The notes: generated by a model not told the origin, from the sequence alone. A stretch of DNA of 64,000 nt from Flavobacterium sp. UBA5153 (GCA_002413745.1 DHXP01000060.1:8240-72239), one strand, 5' to 3'. Numbered from the stretch's first letter, positions 27,848 through 36,009 are shown. Made by a program: numbers and translations.

Positions 27848-29293
27848 TTATGCATAATATGGAATATATGTTGCGTATTTCCTTGATGTTATTTCAGGGT
27901 CTGAAAGTTTAATCAATCCTGCTTCAAAAGTATCAGATATAATTCTTGAAGCAACAGATGAACTATTCTTATCAATACCAAACCGTTCTCGAACAGATTG
28001 ATTGTTTAATTCTTTTCTGTCTTCAAAAACCAAACAAGCGTGTTGATAACAAGCACTTATTTTTTCAGTTTTTGACATTTCTTTTAATTCTTTGGGTGGA
28101 AACAAAATTACCTTTGTGTGTGATTCACTTTTTTCGAATTTAACTGCTGGCAATTTTCTTTCCTCAATTGCTTCAATTGCTCTGTCAATTCCGCTTCCCC
28201 TTCTTTCACATATTCCCAACAAAAGCATTGTTTGAGCAAGAATTTCATTTCTGGATCTTGGTGGCATATCCAATAATCGATTTACATCATTTAATGGTGC
28301 TCCAGGATTTGTAATAACAAATCTGTTCGAAAAAATCTCGATTGTTATTGGCATCCCGTCAATAGCAAAATCTTGATGTATTAACGCGTTTGCAATAAAC
28401 TCTCTAATAGCAACTTTGGGATAAATAGGTACATCTTTTCTAATTCCTTCTATAATTTCAGTTTTTGGTAATTGCTTTAAAATATAATTTATCAATCCTT
28501 CAAAACCTGCAGCATATCCAAAAACTCCATTTTTCTCATTCTCTAATTCTCTGTTATTGCTACCTACATAATGACGAACAATTACATTTCTTCCAGTTAA
28601 TTCTGGATAATCATTGATGTCATTAGCAAATAAGATGGCCCCTAAATTTGTTATGCTCCAAGAAACATTTTTTTTATTTATAAATTTATATTCAACAAGA
28701 GTATTCAATATTGCATCTGTATTTTTGGGAGTATTTTTATCTAAAAGCTCAAAAAGCTTTTGAAAATTTAATTTTTTTAAAACTTCTGATTCAGATAAAT
28801 TTTCGAGTGCACTTATTTCTTCAAATGGTATGCCTCTTGATTGTGAGATTAAAATTTGAACTTGCTTTTTTGTCATTTTTACTGTTTGACCTGCAGAACG
28901 TGTATAACAATTATACAAATCATTTCCACGCAAATGAGCAGGTTTCTCAAACTGTTCTGGTATATGTATAAAAAGCAAATGAAATCCACTAAACTCCATT
29001 ATACTATGTTCTAAGACAATAGCTGTGCTTAAATTATTTTTTGCAATATTACCTAATAAAGTAACAGTTTTATCAGCTTCTTCTTGTGAAATTGAAAATA
29101 AACTTCCATCATTATTCACACCATAAACCAAAAGCCCTCCTCCTTGTAAATTGGCAAAGGCACAAATGTGTTGTGCTAATCTATCGGTTTTTGAAGACAA
29201 TCCACTTTTCCAGTCCAGTTCATTTAATTCAATTGGAACTGGAAACAAACTATCTTTCAATATTTTTAAAGCCTTTTCTTTCCAAGTTTCCAT
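27848..29293 (-). CDS. AlbA_2 (Schlafen-like) ATP-binding protein
   Basis: This 481-residue protein has an N-terminal AlbA_2/Schlafen-type DNA- or nucleic-acid-binding domain (about 18-135; ICAFANLQGGGLLVYGVNNDG, IPEQFEKPAHLRGNDLYNCY). A central to C-terminal GHKL-type ATPase segment follows, with REFIANALIHQDF, VITNPGAP and RRGSGIDRAI. A winged-helix-like end is likely. Such proteins are called ATP-dependent DNA helicase-like or transcriptional regulators and are frequent in defence or accessory islands; a role here is inference. It is bounded by 62-base direct repeats of the neighbouring acetyltransferase start, which suggests it was inserted. Confidence 0.8.
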   Translation of the reverse strand: METWKEKALKILKDSLFPVPIELNELDWKSGLSSKTDRLAQHICAFANLQGGGLLVYGVNNDGSLFSISQEEADKTVTLLGNIAKNNLSTAIVLEHSIMEFSGFHLLFIHIPEQFEKPAHLRGNDLYNCYTRSAGQTVKMTKKQVQILISQSRGIPFEEISALENLSESEVLKKLNFQKLFELLDKNTPKNTDAILNTLVEYKFINKKNVSWSITNLGAILFANDINDYPELTGRNVIVRHYVGSNNRELENEKNGVFGYAAGFEGLINYILKQLPKTEIIEGIRKDVPIYPKVAIREFIANALIHQDFAIDGMPITIEIFSNRFVITNPGAPLNDVNRLLDMPPRSRNEILAQTMLLLGICERRGSGIDRAIEAIEERKLPAVKFEKSESHTKVILFPPKELKEMSKTEKISACYQHACLVFEDRKELNNQSVRERFGIDKNSSSVASRIISDTFEAGLIKLSDPEITSRKYATYIPYYA

Positions 29294-29380
29294 AATTATT
29301 GCTTTTTCAAGACCATTTAACCAAATCTATAATTATTTCTTTACAATTAATTGTATTGACTTAATTTTTTAAATCTATAA

Positions 29381-29442
29381 CTCCAAATCATTGGGTTCTA
29401 ATGCTCGGAGGTAGATATTGTCGCCTTTTAGTGTTATCATTT
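29381..29442 (-). pseudogene. 20-codon remnant of the GNAT gene (direct repeat B)
   Basis: On the minus strand this reads MITLKGDNIYLRALEPNDLE and then meets a stop. It differs from the start of the intact acetyltransferase at four of 62 bases. It is a leftover of a target duplication or of a second, deleted acetyltransferase. Confidence 0.75.
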
Positions 29443-29497
29443 GTTGATTTAGATTTGAGGTGCCAAATTGGCTCCTCAAGTTGCAAAGTTCTATTTT

Positions 29498-29860
29498 TTA
29501 ATTACAAAACCATTCACAAGGAAATATGCCTGTAGGTTCAACTTTAAGAAATAGTTTGTATTTATTAGTATGCTTATCTTTTTTATAGACATACAAATAT
29601 TTAGCACATTTTTTCTTAGCAATTGAATCTCCAGCCTCAACACCTTCATTCTCCCTTATATCATAATTCCAAATATCAACTTCATTTTCATTCTTATATA
29701 ATATCAATGATTTTGTTGGACTTACATTTATTTTAGAAATAACAAAATTATAAGAAATCACACTTTCTTCTCTTGATTTAAAAAAAAGATTTCCAAATGA
29801 ATATAAAACAACTAATACGAAAAAAATTAAAGGCCAGTATTTTTTTAAAAATATTTTCAT
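29498..29860 (-). CDS. small single-pass membrane protein, unknown function
   Basis: This protein of about 120 residues has an N-terminal transmembrane helix (KKYWPLIFFVLVVLYSFGNLFF) and a lysine-rich external part with KKKCAKYLYVYKK and a C-terminal FPCEWFCN with two cysteines. No family is recognised. The ATG at 29860 (MKIF) is preferred to the one at 29869. It lies directly behind dapF on the same strand and may be co-transcribed. Confidence 0.55.
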   Translation of the reverse strand: MKIFLKKYWPLIFFVLVVLYSFGNLFFKSREESVISYNFVISKINVSPTKSLILYKNENEVDIWNYDIRENEGVEAGDSIAKKKCAKYLYVYKKDKHTNKYKLFLKVEPTGIFPCEWFCN

Positions 29861-29869
29861 AATTCGCAA

Positions 29870-30688
29870 TTAAATTTGAATTTCTCCTTTAAACACAAAC
29901 TCTGCTGGACCTTTCAAGAAAACATTGGTAAACTTCCCTTCCTTTTTGTCAAAAGAAACTTCTAATTTTCCGCCTTCCACGTTCAAATGGATTGAGACGG
30001 CATTGGTTTTTCCGGTTGCATTCATCGCAATGGCAACGGCAGTTGCGCCGGTTCCGCAGGAAAGCGTTTCGTCTTCCACGCCTCGTTCATAGGTGCGAAG
30101 GGAAAAAGTATCCGCGTCAATTTGTTTCACAAAATTGATATTGCTTCCTTCTTTTCCGTATAATTGGCCGTATCTGATTTTAGCTCCGTTTTCTTTTATA
30201 TTATAATTTTCCAAGTCTTCTACCAATTGCACATGATGTGGCGAACCCGTGTTTAGAAACACATAATCAGGATTGGTTTTTACCGTGGAAACATCAATCA
30301 TTTGCAAGGAAACCAATCCGTTTTCGTCAATTGTGGCGTGATGTAAACCATCTGTGGCGATAAAAGTACAGCTGTTGTTGATGACGTTCAGCTTTTTGGC
30401 GAAAGCCACTAAACACCTGCCGCCATTGCCACACATAGAGCTTTGGTTTCCATCGGAATTATAATAGACCATTTTAAAATCGGTTGTCATTGCGAGTCCC
30501 GAAAGCATTCGGGACGAAGCAACCTCATCATTTTCCAATAAAATAAGTCCGTCTCCACCTATTCCGAAACGTCTGTCGCATAAATGCGCTATGAGTTGAA
30601 CATTTTCCTTTGGAAAAAAAGCCGAACGATTGTCAATCATTACAAAATCGTTTCCTGTTCCTTGGTATTTATAGAATTCTAATTGCAT
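29870..30688 (-). CDS. dapF: diaminopimelate epimerase
   Basis: DapF converts LL- to meso-diaminopimelate for peptidoglycan and lysine. The 272-residue protein shows YQGTGNDFVMIDNR near the start. The two catalytic cysteine motifs are MCGNGGRCL and LSCGTGATAVA. Residues about 50-63 (EVASSRMLSGLAMT) are foreign: they are encoded by a palindromic repeat (30487-30526) inserted in frame between GIGGDGLILLEND and the normal DFKMVYYNSDG strand. The insertion falls in a surface loop position, so activity may survive. A membrane protein gene follows immediately. Confidence 0.92.
   Translation of the reverse strand: MQLEFYKYQGTGNDFVMIDNRSAFFPKENVQLIAHLCDRRFGIGGDGLILLENDEVASSRMLSGLAMTTDFKMVYYNSDGNQSSMCGNGGRCLVAFAKKLNVINNSCTFIATDGLHHATIDENGLVSLQMIDVSTVKTNPDYVFLNTGSPHHVQLVEDLENYNIKENGAKIRYGQLYGKEGSNINFVKQIDADTFSLRTYERGVEDETLSCGTGATAVAIAMNATGKTNAVSIHLNVEGGKLEVSFDKKEGKFTNVFLKGPAEFVFKGEIQI
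30487..30526. repeat. in-frame REP-like palindrome inside dapF
   Basis: tcattgcgag, the palindrome TCCCGAAAGCATTCGGGA (30497-30514) and cgaagcaacctc form the same unit as in prmC. It is translated as EVASSRMLSGLAMT. Confidence 0.85.
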
Positions 30689-31163
30689 TATAGTATCGTA
30701 TTAAGAGTTACAAAAATACAAATATTGCAACTACTCGACTCCATAAACATTCAATTAATTTTTGCCACAAAGGCGCAAAGGCGCAAAGTTCTAATTAAAA
30801 GAGCCTTCTATTTAGTCACAAATTTATCAGAATGATTACTTTGTCTCTTTTGTAATTTGTTTTTTCTTTGCGACTTTGTGACTTCGTGGCAATTTCATTT
30901 GTTTTTTAGGGGTAAATCACCTGAATCACCAAATATTAATGATACGTTAAAGATTGTTAAACGAGCGTTAAACTCCTTCTTTGAAATATCAAAATTAATA
31001 ACTTTACGTTGTAACTTCTTAAATAACGAAACAATTATGAAATGAGCATAACGGAAATGTTGTCCCAACACCCAAGCCAATATGCGACCCGAGTCCCGAT
31101 AATTATCGGGACGAACAGGCGAAGCAATTCCATATTCCATTAAAAAACAAATATTATATACGT
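30689..31163. other. intergenic region with dispersed repeats
   Basis: No convincing gene is seen. There are ggcgcaaaggcgcaaag repeats near 30771, a facing tttgcgactttgtgacttcg repeat near 30870, and a complete REP-like unit at 31089-31130 with the palindrome TCCCGATAATTATCGGGA (31094-31111). Confidence 0.5.
31089..31130. repeat. REP-like palindrome unit, intergenic
   Basis: The palindrome at 31094-31111 is followed by cgaacaggcgaagcaattcc, linking the TCCCGATA core to the gcgaac.ggcgaagca variant in one element. It lies 33 bases before the protease gene. Confidence 0.75.
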
Positions 31164-32564
31164 ATGAAACGATTTTCAAACCTTTTTTTGGTGTCATTGT
31201 TAAGCGGTGTCATTACACTTGGCGCCTACAAGTTATTATTTGACAATAACGGCTATTTTTCAAACAACAAAAACCCAGTCGTAACTGTAGCTTCCAATTC
31301 GTATGGAAGGCAAGTGGGATTATCTGCGGCGCCCGTCGATTTTACCGAAGCCGCCGAAAAAACAATCCATACGGTGGTTCACGTAAAAAATGTTTCCCGC
31401 AAAACCATTTCAAATCCAATTTTGGAATATTTTTATGGCTATAAAGGAGAACAACAACAAGAACAAATCGGAACCGGTTCAGGTGTTATCATTTCTGAAG
31501 ATGGTTATATCGTAACCAATAATCACGTGATAAAAGACGCTTCGGAAATCGAAATCACATTAAACAACAAAAAATCCTATACGGCAAAACTCATTGGAAC
31601 CGATTCAAAAATGGACATTGCCTTGTTAAAAATTGATGCGGATGAAAAATTGCCTTATACGGCTTTTGCCAATTCTGATTCGGTGAAAATTGGCGAATGG
31701 GTGCTGGCGGTTGGAAATCCATACAACCTAACGTCGACCGTGACAGCGGGAATAATTTCGGCGAAAGCCAGAAACCTGGACACCAGCGGAATTCAATCCT
31801 TCATACAAACCGACGCCGCCGTGAATCCCGGAAATAGCGGTGGTGCATTGGTAAACACCCGTGGCGAATTAATTGGAATCAACACCATGATTTCGTCAAT
31901 GACGGGTTCTTATGTGGGCTATTCTTTCGCGGTTCCTTCGAACATTGCCCGCAAAATAATTGAGGATTTAATGGAATTCGGGAATGTACAAAGAGGAGTT
32001 TTAGGTGTTGAGGGAGGTGAATTGAATGATTCAGCTTCAAAAGAATTGGGTGTTCCTGAAACGGAAGGTTTTTATATTCAAAAAGTGTCTAAAAATTCTG
32101 GAGCCGAAAAATCAGGCTTAGAAAAGGGAGATATCATTACCAAACTGGACGACCAAAACATTGCCACTTTTGCTGATCTTTCCGGTTATATCAACACCAA
32201 GAGACCTAAGGATAAGGTGCAAGTCACCTTTATTAGAGACGGAAAAAACGAGGTTGTTCCCGTAATTTTGAGCAAAAACGAGTTCTTCAGCACTGAATTT
32301 AAAGGACTGGAATTGGAGAATATCGATGCTGCCGACAAGAAGAAATTTCGCCTGGATTATGGCGTGAAAATCAAATCTATTACCAATGAAAATCTGAAGC
32401 AATATCAGAAAGAACTTATGGGAAATATTATCGTAAGTATCGATAACATGAAAGCGAAAGATCTTGATACGGTTTCTAAAATCTTCAATAATAAAGAGGA
32501 AAATCAAAGCATTCGAATGGAAATGATCAACAAAAAAGGGCAAATCATTCAAATAATAATTTAA
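31164..32564 (+). CDS. HtrA/Do-family periplasmic serine protease
   Basis: This 466-residue protease degrades or refolds misfolded envelope proteins. It has an N-terminal signal anchor (FSNLFLVSLLSGVITLGAYKL), then the trypsin-like domain with the triad His in TNNHVIKDA (near 118), Asp in KMDIALLKI (near 150) and Ser in NPGNSGGALV (near 226). Two PDZ domains follow, the first around LGVEGGELNDSASKELGV and the second in the last 90 residues. The length suits DegP/DegQ. An 18-base inverted repeat follows the stop. Confidence 0.93.
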   Translation: MKRFSNLFLVSLLSGVITLGAYKLLFDNNGYFSNNKNPVVTVASNSYGRQVGLSAAPVDFTEAAEKTIHTVVHVKNVSRKTISNPILEYFYGYKGEQQQEQIGTGSGVIISEDGYIVTNNHVIKDASEIEITLNNKKSYTAKLIGTDSKMDIALLKIDADEKLPYTAFANSDSVKIGEWVLAVGNPYNLTSTVTAGIISAKARNLDTSGIQSFIQTDAAVNPGNSGGALVNTRGELIGINTMISSMTGSYVGYSFAVPSNIARKIIEDLMEFGNVQRGVLGVEGGELNDSASKELGVPETEGFYIQKVSKNSGAEKSGLEKGDIITKLDDQNIATFADLSGYINTKRPKDKVQVTFIRDGKNEVVPVILSKNEFFSTEFKGLELENIDAADKKKFRLDYGVKIKSITNENLKQYQKELMGNIIVSIDNMKAKDLDTVSKIFNNKEENQSIRMEMINKKGQIIQIII

Positions 32565-32578
32565 AATAAAAAAACTAA

Positions 32579-32635
32579 CCGCAAATTCGCAAATTAAATG
32601 CATCAAATCTGCAACAATAATTTGCGAATTTGCGG
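32579..32635. repeat. 18-base perfect inverted repeat after the protease
   Basis: CCGCAAATTCGCAAATTA (32579-32596) pairs with its exact complement at 32618-32635 across a 21-base loop. It lies between the convergent protease and lrp genes and could act as a two-way terminator. It contains the gcaaattcgcaaa type of dispersed repeat. Confidence 0.7.
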
Positions 32636-32651
32636 TAAATATTTATTCTGT

Positions 32652-33110
32652 TTAAATAGGCAAAACAGTGGTGCTTTTTACTTCAGAAATGATAAAAAAG
32701 CTACTGATTAAAGAAACTCCGGGTAAAACTGATAATTTTTTTTGGTGAAAATGATGGTAACTTTCCATATCGGGCAACACGATTTTGAGCATATAATCAA
32801 AACTTCCCGAAATAAAATTACATTCGACCACTTCCGGCATATTCAAAATCGATTGATTGAATCCTTCCGAAACTTCATAGGTTTGTTTAACAAGCGTAAC
32901 TTGGCAATAAACCATAAGGTTCTTGCCTAATTTCTTTTTATTCAAAATCGAAACATATTTCTCGATAATGCCCTCTTTTTCCAAACGTTTCACGCGGTCA
33001 TGCACCGGCGTAAGCGAAAGGTTTATTTTATCGGCAATATTCTTCAATGTCATGTGAGCATCTACTTGAAGAAGACGCAGAATTTTTTTGTCGGTTTCGT
33101 CTAAAATCAT
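32652..33110 (-). CDS. Lrp/AsnC-family transcriptional regulator
   Basis: This 152-residue regulator has an N-terminal winged helix-turn-helix (MILDETDKKILRLLQVDAHM, TLKNIADKINLSLTPVHDRVKRLEKEGII) and a C-terminal RAM/AsnC ligand domain (about 65-148; VECNFISGSFDYMLKIVLPD). Such proteins respond to amino acids and often control the gene beside them. It is divergent from alanine dehydrogenase with a gap of about 210 bases, so it probably senses alanine or leucine and controls ald. That link is inference from known Lrp/ald pairs. Confidence 0.9.
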   Translation of the reverse strand: MILDETDKKILRLLQVDAHMTLKNIADKINLSLTPVHDRVKRLEKEGIIEKYVSILNKKKLGKNLMVYCQVTLVKQTYEVSEGFNQSILNMPEVVECNFISGSFDYMLKIVLPDMESYHHFHQKKLSVLPGVSLISSFFIISEVKSTTVLPI

Positions 33111-33159
33111 GGTTCAAATAGGATTAAATGAGTATTTTCCAAGATTAAAAATCAGATTT

Positions 33160-33200
33160 TTTTTCGTTTTAGAATTAAAAAAAAGATTCTTTTTGGAAAA
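33160..33200. promoter_or_regulatory. possible Lrp operator in the lrp-ald gap
   Basis: AGAAT at 33170 and ATTCT near 33187 face each other across an A-rich spacer, within an A/T-tract region (tttttttcgttttagaatt, then aaaaaaaagattctttttgg). AT-rich, loosely palindromic sites are typical of Lrp proteins. This is a weak call. Confidence 0.25.
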
Positions 33201-33277
33201 ATTTTATGTAAAAATACCAAATAAAATGAATATTTTCTTAGTTTAATACCATACAACACAATAATTTCTTTATGTAT

Positions 33278-33285
33278 TACATTTG
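33278..33285 (+). promoter_or_regulatory. TAnnTTTG -7 element for ald
   Basis: TACATTTG matches the consensus and lies 36 bases before the ATG at 33322, giving a short leader. Confidence 0.5.
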
Positions 33286-33321
33286 TGTGTAATTTACCCA
33301 CTAACAATTAAACTTACTATT

Positions 33322-34449
33322 ATGATAATTGGAGTTCCTAAAGAAATCAAAAATAACGAAAATCGTGTAGCGCTTACGCCTGCCGGTGTAGCCGAATTCA
33401 AAAAGCATGGACATATCGTATATGTGCAAAAAAGCGCTGGAGAAAATAGTGGTTTCAGTGATGAAGCTTACAAAGAAGCCGGAGCCGAACTATTGCCAAC
33501 AATTGAAGCAGTTTATGAAATTGCCGAAATGATTATCAAGGTAAAAGAGCCTATCGCTTCAGAATATCCGCTTATCAAAAAAGACCAATTATTATTTACT
33601 TATTTCCACTTTGCTTCTGGGGAAGAATTGACTCACGCCATGATGGAACGTGAAGCCGTTTGTTTGGCGTATGAAACCGTTGAGAAATCAGACCGCAGTT
33701 TGCCATTATTAGTACCAATGTCAGAAGTGGCTGGTCGTATGGCGATTCAGGAAGGCGCAAAGTATTTAGAGAAACCGCTAAAAGGAAAAGGTATTCTTTT
33801 GGGAGGTGTTCCGGGAGTTCCTCCAGCAAAAGTAGTCGTTTTAGGTGGTGGAATCGTAGGAACCCAAGCCGCAAAAATGGCCGCTGGTTTTGGTGCTCAA
33901 GTAACAATTATGGATGTAAGTTTGCCTCGTTTGCGTTATTTGTCAGATATGATGCCAGCAAATGTAACTACTCTTATGTCTAACCATTATAATGTTCGCG
34001 AAGCAATTGCTCAAGCTGATTTGGTTATTGGAGCTGTTTTGATTCCTGGTGCCAAAGCGCCACACTTAATCACACGTGATATGTTGAAATTGATGGGTCC
34101 GGGAACTGTTGTTGTGGATGTGGCGGTTGACCAAGGAGGTTGCATCGAAACTTGTACCCCTACAACCCACGAAAACCCAACCTTTATTATTGATGATATT
34201 GTACATTATTGCGTAGCCAATATGCCCGGTGCCGTTCCTTATACTTCTACACTTGCCTTGACCAATGCTACTTTGCCTTATGCCCTGCAATTGGCCAACA
34301 AAGGATGGAAAAAAGCGTGTAATGAAAATGAAGACTTGAAAAAAGGATTGAATATTGCCAATGGCAAAATTGTCTATAAAGGAGTTGCTGATGCCTGGGG
34401 ATTGCCTTTCAATGAGGTAGAAACCGTGTTGCAAGAGCTAGTTAACTAG
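33322..34449 (+). CDS. ald: alanine dehydrogenase
   Basis: Ald catalyses reversible NAD-dependent deamination of L-alanine to pyruvate and ammonium. The 375-residue protein starts MIIGVPKEIKNNENRVALTP, the family signature; an upstream in-frame start at 33283 is unlikely. The substrate region includes MIIKVKEPIASEY and FTYFHFA. The NAD-binding Rossmann motif is VVVLGGGIVGTQAAKMAAGFG (near 172), followed by VVDVAVDQGGCIET and the C-terminal NMPGAVPYTSTLALTNATLPY. It is divergent from an Lrp regulator and ends in a terminator. Confidence 0.95.
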   Translation: MIIGVPKEIKNNENRVALTPAGVAEFKKHGHIVYVQKSAGENSGFSDEAYKEAGAELLPTIEAVYEIAEMIIKVKEPIASEYPLIKKDQLLFTYFHFASGEELTHAMMEREAVCLAYETVEKSDRSLPLLVPMSEVAGRMAIQEGAKYLEKPLKGKGILLGGVPGVPPAKVVVLGGGIVGTQAAKMAAGFGAQVTIMDVSLPRLRYLSDMMPANVTTLMSNHYNVREAIAQADLVIGAVLIPGAKAPHLITRDMLKLMGPGTVVVDVAVDQGGCIETCTPTTHENPTFIIDDIVHYCVANMPGAVPYTSTLALTNATLPYALQLANKGWKKACNENEDLKKGLNIANGKIVYKGVADAWGLPFNEVETVLQELVN

Positions 34450-34477
34450 AAGAAAGAATTATTTTAATTTATAACAG

Positions 34478-34512
34478 AAAATCCGTCCCGATAAATCGAG
34501 ACGGATTTTTTT
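34478..34512 (+). terminator. intrinsic terminator after ald
   Basis: AAAATCCGTC pairs with GACGGATTTTT around ccgataaatcga, followed by T residues. The loop carries the CCCGAT motif of the REP family. Confidence 0.85.
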
Positions 34513-34607
34513 ATTTGGAGCTAATCCTGCTATACGTACAGTCCAAACCATATTATTTGAAGGATCCAGCCAATGTTATTACTTTGCACGTAGACATTTT
34601 CTATAAT

Positions 34608-34639
34608 TATACCGCTAGTTATTTCAAATTAGTCCAATA
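34608..34639. repeat. half of the MITE-like palindrome
   Basis: Only the left arm (tataccgctag to agtccaata) is present and it runs straight into a wzt fragment. About 25 bases upstream, ccaatgttattactt resembles the tail of the complete copies. Confidence 0.6.
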
Positions 34640-34640
34640 A

Positions 34641-34812
34641 TCCCGATATCTATCGGAATTAATTTTGAAGTGGAGCGTGGCGAAGTTTTGGGCATTATTG
34701 GCAAAAATGGTGCAGGAAAATCGACGTTCTTAAAAATAGTATCCAAGGTGACCGCACCCACCACGGGCAGCATAAAATCACGAGGACGCATTGCTTCCTT
34801 GCTCGAAGTTTG
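34641..34812 (+). pseudogene. wzt fragment 1 (Walker A region)
   Basis: After a TCCCGATATCTATCGGAA element, the sequence reads [20 protein letters not shown] and on through [11 protein letters not shown] to [10 protein letters not shown], closely matching the intact gene at about 41262-41410. It has no start and ends abruptly at 34812, so it is an internal piece. Confidence 0.85.
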
Positions 34813-34853
34813 TGACAAATTGATATATCTGAATTAATTAAAACCTTTTTTTG

Positions 34854-34861
34854 TAAATTTG
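34854..34861 (+). promoter_or_regulatory. TAnnTTTG element, leaderless arrangement
   Basis: TAAATTTG ends four bases before the ATG at 34866. The transcript would start at or very near the A of the start codon. Confidence 0.5.
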
Positions 34862-34865
34862 TATT

Positions 34866-35396
34866 ATGAAAGACACTTTAGATAAAGGGCTTGATTTTGT
34901 TATTGATAAACTAACCAATTCAATTGAAAATGTGGTTACTGGAGACAGTTTTGCAACTGATATTTCTCTATTGATCTTTAACGATTTAAAAGCAATTACC
35001 AAAAGGAATAAATGGCTTTTTGACTGGAAAGCAGAATTTGCAAGACCTGAAAGAGATGTTTATAAACTTACGATTGTAAATAATGCTACAATTATTCAAG
35101 GATTGGTAAGTTTAGAAGTGAAAATAGACCACGTTTATATGCATTTGGTAGAAAGTTCGCCGTTTAATAAAGGAAATGAGAAAGTTTATTCTGGAGTTCC
35201 TGGAAATTTAGTGGCTTATGCTTATAAACTTTCCTTTCAACGTGGACACGAAGGAAATGTATCTTTTATATCAAAAACCCAACTCGTCGAACATTACGAA
35301 AAAACACTTGGAGCATTTCATTTTGGGGGACGTATTATGATTATTGAAACCCAATCAGCACTGAAACTAATTAATAAGTATTTTAAAAATCAATAA
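34866..35396 (+). CDS. GNAT-like protein, possible toxin
   Basis: This 176-residue protein has a C-terminal half like a GNAT acetyltransferase: GVPGNLVAYAYKLSFQRGHE, then GNVSFISKTQLVEHYEKTLG and a beta strand RIMIIETQSA. The acetyl-CoA loop appears as RGHEGN, a loose version of the usual RGxGxG/A. The first 80 residues are not recognised. A 59-residue gene follows within 45 bases, and the pair sits among wzt fragments with other toxin-antitoxin-like modules. The arrangement suggests a GNAT toxin with a small antitoxin, but the order and identity are inferred. A TAnnTTTG element touches the start codon. Confidence 0.55.
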   Translation: MKDTLDKGLDFVIDKLTNSIENVVTGDSFATDISLLIFNDLKAITKRNKWLFDWKAEFARPERDVYKLTIVNNATIIQGLVSLEVKIDHVYMHLVESSPFNKGNEKVYSGVPGNLVAYAYKLSFQRGHEGNVSFISKTQLVEHYEKTLGAFHFGGRIMIIETQSALKLINKYFKNQ

Positions 35397-35440
35397 GAGG
35401 GATTGCCAACCACATAATAATTGTCAATTTAAAAATAGAA

Positions 35441-35620
35441 ATGATGCGTAAGATAAAAAAAATAGAATTAGAAGTAGATTTCATCGGAGGAGAAGTTTCA
35501 TTGACAATAGAAGAAGAGAAAGCCTTAAGTGCCTTTTTTAAACAACGAAAATTGATTTTGTCTAATCCAGAAATAAAAAAAGTGGTGCGAAAAACGAAAC
35601 AGAAAAACACGGCTAAATAA
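35441..35620 (+). CDS. 59-residue protein, possible antitoxin of the GNAT-like gene
   Basis: This small lysine-rich protein begins MMRKIKKIELEVDFIGGEVS and continues LTIEEEKALSAFFKQRK, ending in a basic tail. It has a beta-strand start, an acidic helix and a basic C-terminus, a layout common in antitoxins, though no family is confirmed. It follows the GNAT-like gene by 44 bases. The second ATG (35444) is an equally good start. Confidence 0.55.
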   Translation: MMRKIKKIELEVDFIGGEVSLTIEEEKALSAFFKQRKLILSNPEIKKVVRKTKQKNTAK

Positions 35621-35669
35621 CAGTGTTCAGATTTCAAACGCCTAACAGATAACAGATAACCCATAATCT

Positions 35670-35876
35670 ACAACAGATTGCCGCGCTTCACTGCGTTGCG
35701 CTCGCAATGACAGCCATGAACAAAGACATTATCCTCAAAGCCGAAAACAATAAATTTTTAAAAATCAGTTTAATCAGGGGCTATCAACATAACTCGAAGC
35801 TGCTAAACTAATGTAATCTATATAAAAGCAAAGCGTCTTTAAGAAAAAAACAAAAACTATGATTCTATGTGTTTAA
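35670..35876 (+). repeat. duplicated block A with wzt fragment 2
   Basis: About 200 bases are nearly repeated at 37174-37368. The block holds an imperfect palindrome (gattgccgcgcttcactgcg and cgctcgcaatgac) and then, from ATG 35716, 11 codons of wzt (MNKDIILKAEN). It leaves the wzt sequence at NKFLKISLIRG and ends in a run of A residues. Confidence 0.8.
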
Positions 35877-35963
35877 AAAAACCGATAACCAAAAACCGAC
35901 AACAAATTATTTAAATGTTGTACAACGAACAAACAATAACAATGGCAATTTCAATAACAATTT

Positions 35964-36005
35964 CATAACCCATAACTCATAACCCATAACCCATAACTCA
36001 TAACC
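35964..36005. repeat. tandem cccataact repeat
   Basis: Imperfect 8- to 9-base units (cataaccc/cataactc) are repeated about five times. The same type of tract lies at 37120-37169. There are no spacers, so it is not a CRISPR array. Confidence 0.8.
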
Positions 36006-36009
36006 TCCC

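Noticed and set aside
30857-31045. 62-codon frame before the protease gene
   Set aside because: It is built from dispersed repeat sequence (gactttgtgacttcgtggca), with no homologue pattern or ribosome site.
32118-32606. 162-codon minus-strand frame opposite the HtrA protease
   Set aside because: It lies wholly within the PDZ coding region and its composition follows the complementary codons.
35964-36005. Tandem cataact tract considered as CRISPR or iteron origin
   Set aside because: Units of 8-9 bases with no spacers and no replication gene nearby; better described as a microsatellite.
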